From Phascolomyces articulosus (taxonomy: Eukaryota > Mucoromycota > Mucoromycetes > Mucorales > Lichtheimiaceae): a stretch of DNA of 64,000 nt. Both the position numbers and the translations under genes were made by a program. This document shows positions 62,435-64,000 of the stretch, in pieces. The stretch is taken from positions 248,001 to 312,000 of the forward strand of contig JAIXMP010000017.1 in NCBI GenBank assembly GCA_025677815.1, in the 5' to 3' direction. The notes beneath the pieces were generated by a model. The model was not told the origin of the DNA and did no database searches. It saw only the letters and a program-made list of their open reading frames with translations. Position 1 is the stretch's first letter, and each line of letters starts with the position of its first letter.

Positions 62435-63623
62435 TCAACCCCTTAAACCTTCTTGTTGTTGTTGTTGTGTGAGAAAGTATGTGTGTGTGTGTGTGTGTGT
62501 GTGTGTTTTATTATTATTTTTCACAGATAAATAGAAAAGAAGAATGATTGAATGATTTACTGAATGATACATATTGAGTGGCTCTTTTTTTTTTTTTTTA
62601 TAAATTTCCAAAACCTTGCATGTGTCCGGTGATAATACCTTGGTAATGTGATCTTTATTGGTTCTACAAACTTTAAAGTTATAAAGCAAATCCAATGTAA
62701 AAGTACTTTTGCGCGTTATTATACATCAAAAAAACAATATCAAATAGGAATATCCGTCGTGTATGTGAGACCTCATGGGGTTGTGATGCGACGACAATGC
62801 GTGGCGGCGGCGGGTAACAAGCGGAAAGGAGAAAAAAAAATAATGGGACACCGGAAACATAAATCGATAATAAAAATTGTTATTACATGCTATTGTTGGC
62901 CACACATTCAATGAACAATGTAAGAAAGATGGATTATTCCTATCATCAGTTGATGTATTATATATATATATATATATATATATAAAGAGCAACGGCGTTT
63001 GATCATATGGCGTTTGATGTCGTTTCAATGTGAAAATGATTGAATTCGGATGTATTAACCTGTTGCATAATTGGAATTATCCATTGGGGTGAGTATATTC
63101 TATCTTGAAAAAGGTGTTTGATGATGGTGACCTGGTATACTCATTCCTATCAGGAGACATCATCTTCTTCATAAAGATGAAAAAATCCCAGTAACTTTTT
63201 TTTTATTAATAAGAAGTGAATTTGTATCTTTTCTCACTCCATCCATTTCGTAATACCTTGAAAAAAAAAGCCCTCATCATCATTCACAGTAGTATTATTC
63301 ATATAATAATGATAATGAGTCGGTTCAGGTATTCCGAAACACTAATTATTCCATAACCTGTTGTACTTGAGTCTCAAAAATAAACCCATTCAATATTTTT
63401 TTTTATAATACAAGTACACACCAAAAAGATCTTGTTCCCGTTTAATAAAAGCCTCAACAAAAAAAAAAAAAAAAAAGTTCAATGTAACACGATTGATTCC
63501 CATGACCTCTTGCTTTCGTTCCACAAAAGGAGCTCGGATCCCAGACGTGTTCTTTTTTTTTTTAGAGAACTCATGCGATCGTAAATAGAATGGGTAGTTA
63601 TTGGGGGAAGAAAGATAATGCAT
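62435..63623 (-). other. Exon-like fragments near the right edge (possible unresolved gene)
   Basis: Several short minus-strand pieces look protein-like: KDHITKVLSPDTCKVLEIYK (near 62600-62660), PQWIIPIMQQVNTSEFNHFH ending in a stop (63003-63089), VEAFIKREQDLFGV (near 63410-63455) and SGIRAPFVERKQE (near 63505-63545), each bounded by possible splice sites. They may be the C-terminal exons of a gene that starts to the right of this window, or relics. I could not join them into one frame. A (GT)13 run lies at 62481-62506. Confidence 0.25.
62481..62506. repeat. (GT)13 microsatellite
   Basis: Uninterrupted GT dinucleotides in the right part of the window. Confidence 0.8.
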
Positions 63624-64000
63624 GGGTGGGTTATAAATGATAAGAACTTATTGAATGATCGAGGCACACAATACCATCTCTAAATTACTATTACTACTAT
63701 ACTATCATTATTATCATCAAGGATTCTAATGTGAAATGAAATTTGACAACAGTTTTTTTTTCTTTACTATTATTAATATCATAAAACACTTGTTTATCCC
63801 CTTGAATAAAAATTAAGGTGTAAATAAAAATGCATAAACAAAATGTTGTTGTTGTAGTAAACGATGATGTACAATCATCATTTCTTTTTTTAACAATAGA
63901 AACTTGTTGTTCTGAATCGATAGGTGAACTTACAATAATACAAAAGTGAATGATATGTTGATCAATCAATGATAATTCTATATATTATAAAGTAAACCTC
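63624..64000. other. Right-edge AT-rich region
   Basis: No supported gene. The minus frame at 63697-63969 is low-complexity and unlikely to be coding. Confidence 0.4.

Overview
This window is AT-rich, intron-dense eukaryotic DNA. The small introns (mostly 60-230 nt, GT-AG, some with a TACTAAT/GCTAAT-like branch site and a TATATATAG acceptor), the low-GC spacers full of microsatellites, and fungal-type proteins (a Zn2Cys6 regulator, HAL/NPR-type and Ran1/Sks1-type kinases, an Fmp46-like redox protein, an Rsn1/Csc1 channel) point to a filamentous fungus. An early-diverging Mucoromycota (Mucorales-like) genome is most likely. That placement is inference from composition and gene style, not a database result.

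Ten genes could be traced exon by exon with the frame kept to the stop codon. From left to right: a uracil phosphoribosyltransferase (FUR1 type, + strand, 6 exons, 219 aa); converging with it the decapping enhancer EDC3 (- strand, 9 exons, 814 aa); a HAL4/HAL5/NPR1-type kinase (+, 3 exons, 653 aa); a one-exon Fmp46-like thioredoxin-fold protein (-); the ER translocon-associated protein TRAP-alpha (-, 6 exons); a RAD51C-like recombination ATPase (+, 9 exons, divergent from TRAP-alpha across 473 bp); a Ran1/Sks1/Vhs1-like kinase (+, 2 exons); a 1033-aa Zn2Cys6 regulator with a fungal_trans domain (+, 4 exons); a 1017-aa Csc1/Rsn1-type (OSCA/TMEM63) channel (-, 9 exons); and, divergent from it across about 1 kb, a DHA2-type MFS transporter (+, 9 exons, one of them only 7 nt).

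Spacers are long (up to 8.5 kb) and hold homopolymers, microsatellites and relics. The clearest relic is a 2.4-kb element at 8037-10456 with long terminal inverted repeats, lying 138 bp upstream of the EDC3 start codon and carrying two inward-facing decayed coding regions. Others are a PD-(D/E)XK-nuclease-like pseudogene with two frameshifts (40.3-41.2 kb), a neighbouring palindromic tandem repeat (41.4-41.6 kb), a broken gene at 56.5-57.6 kb, and a decayed, possibly kelch-like gene at 59.5-60.7 kb. I saw no tRNA, rRNA or CRISPR.

The genes do not form one pathway; this is an ordinary gene-sparse fungal chromosome segment. The main points of interest are the inverted-repeat element with its novel cargo, the micro-exon, the stop-free intron in the channel gene, and the nuclease-like relic.
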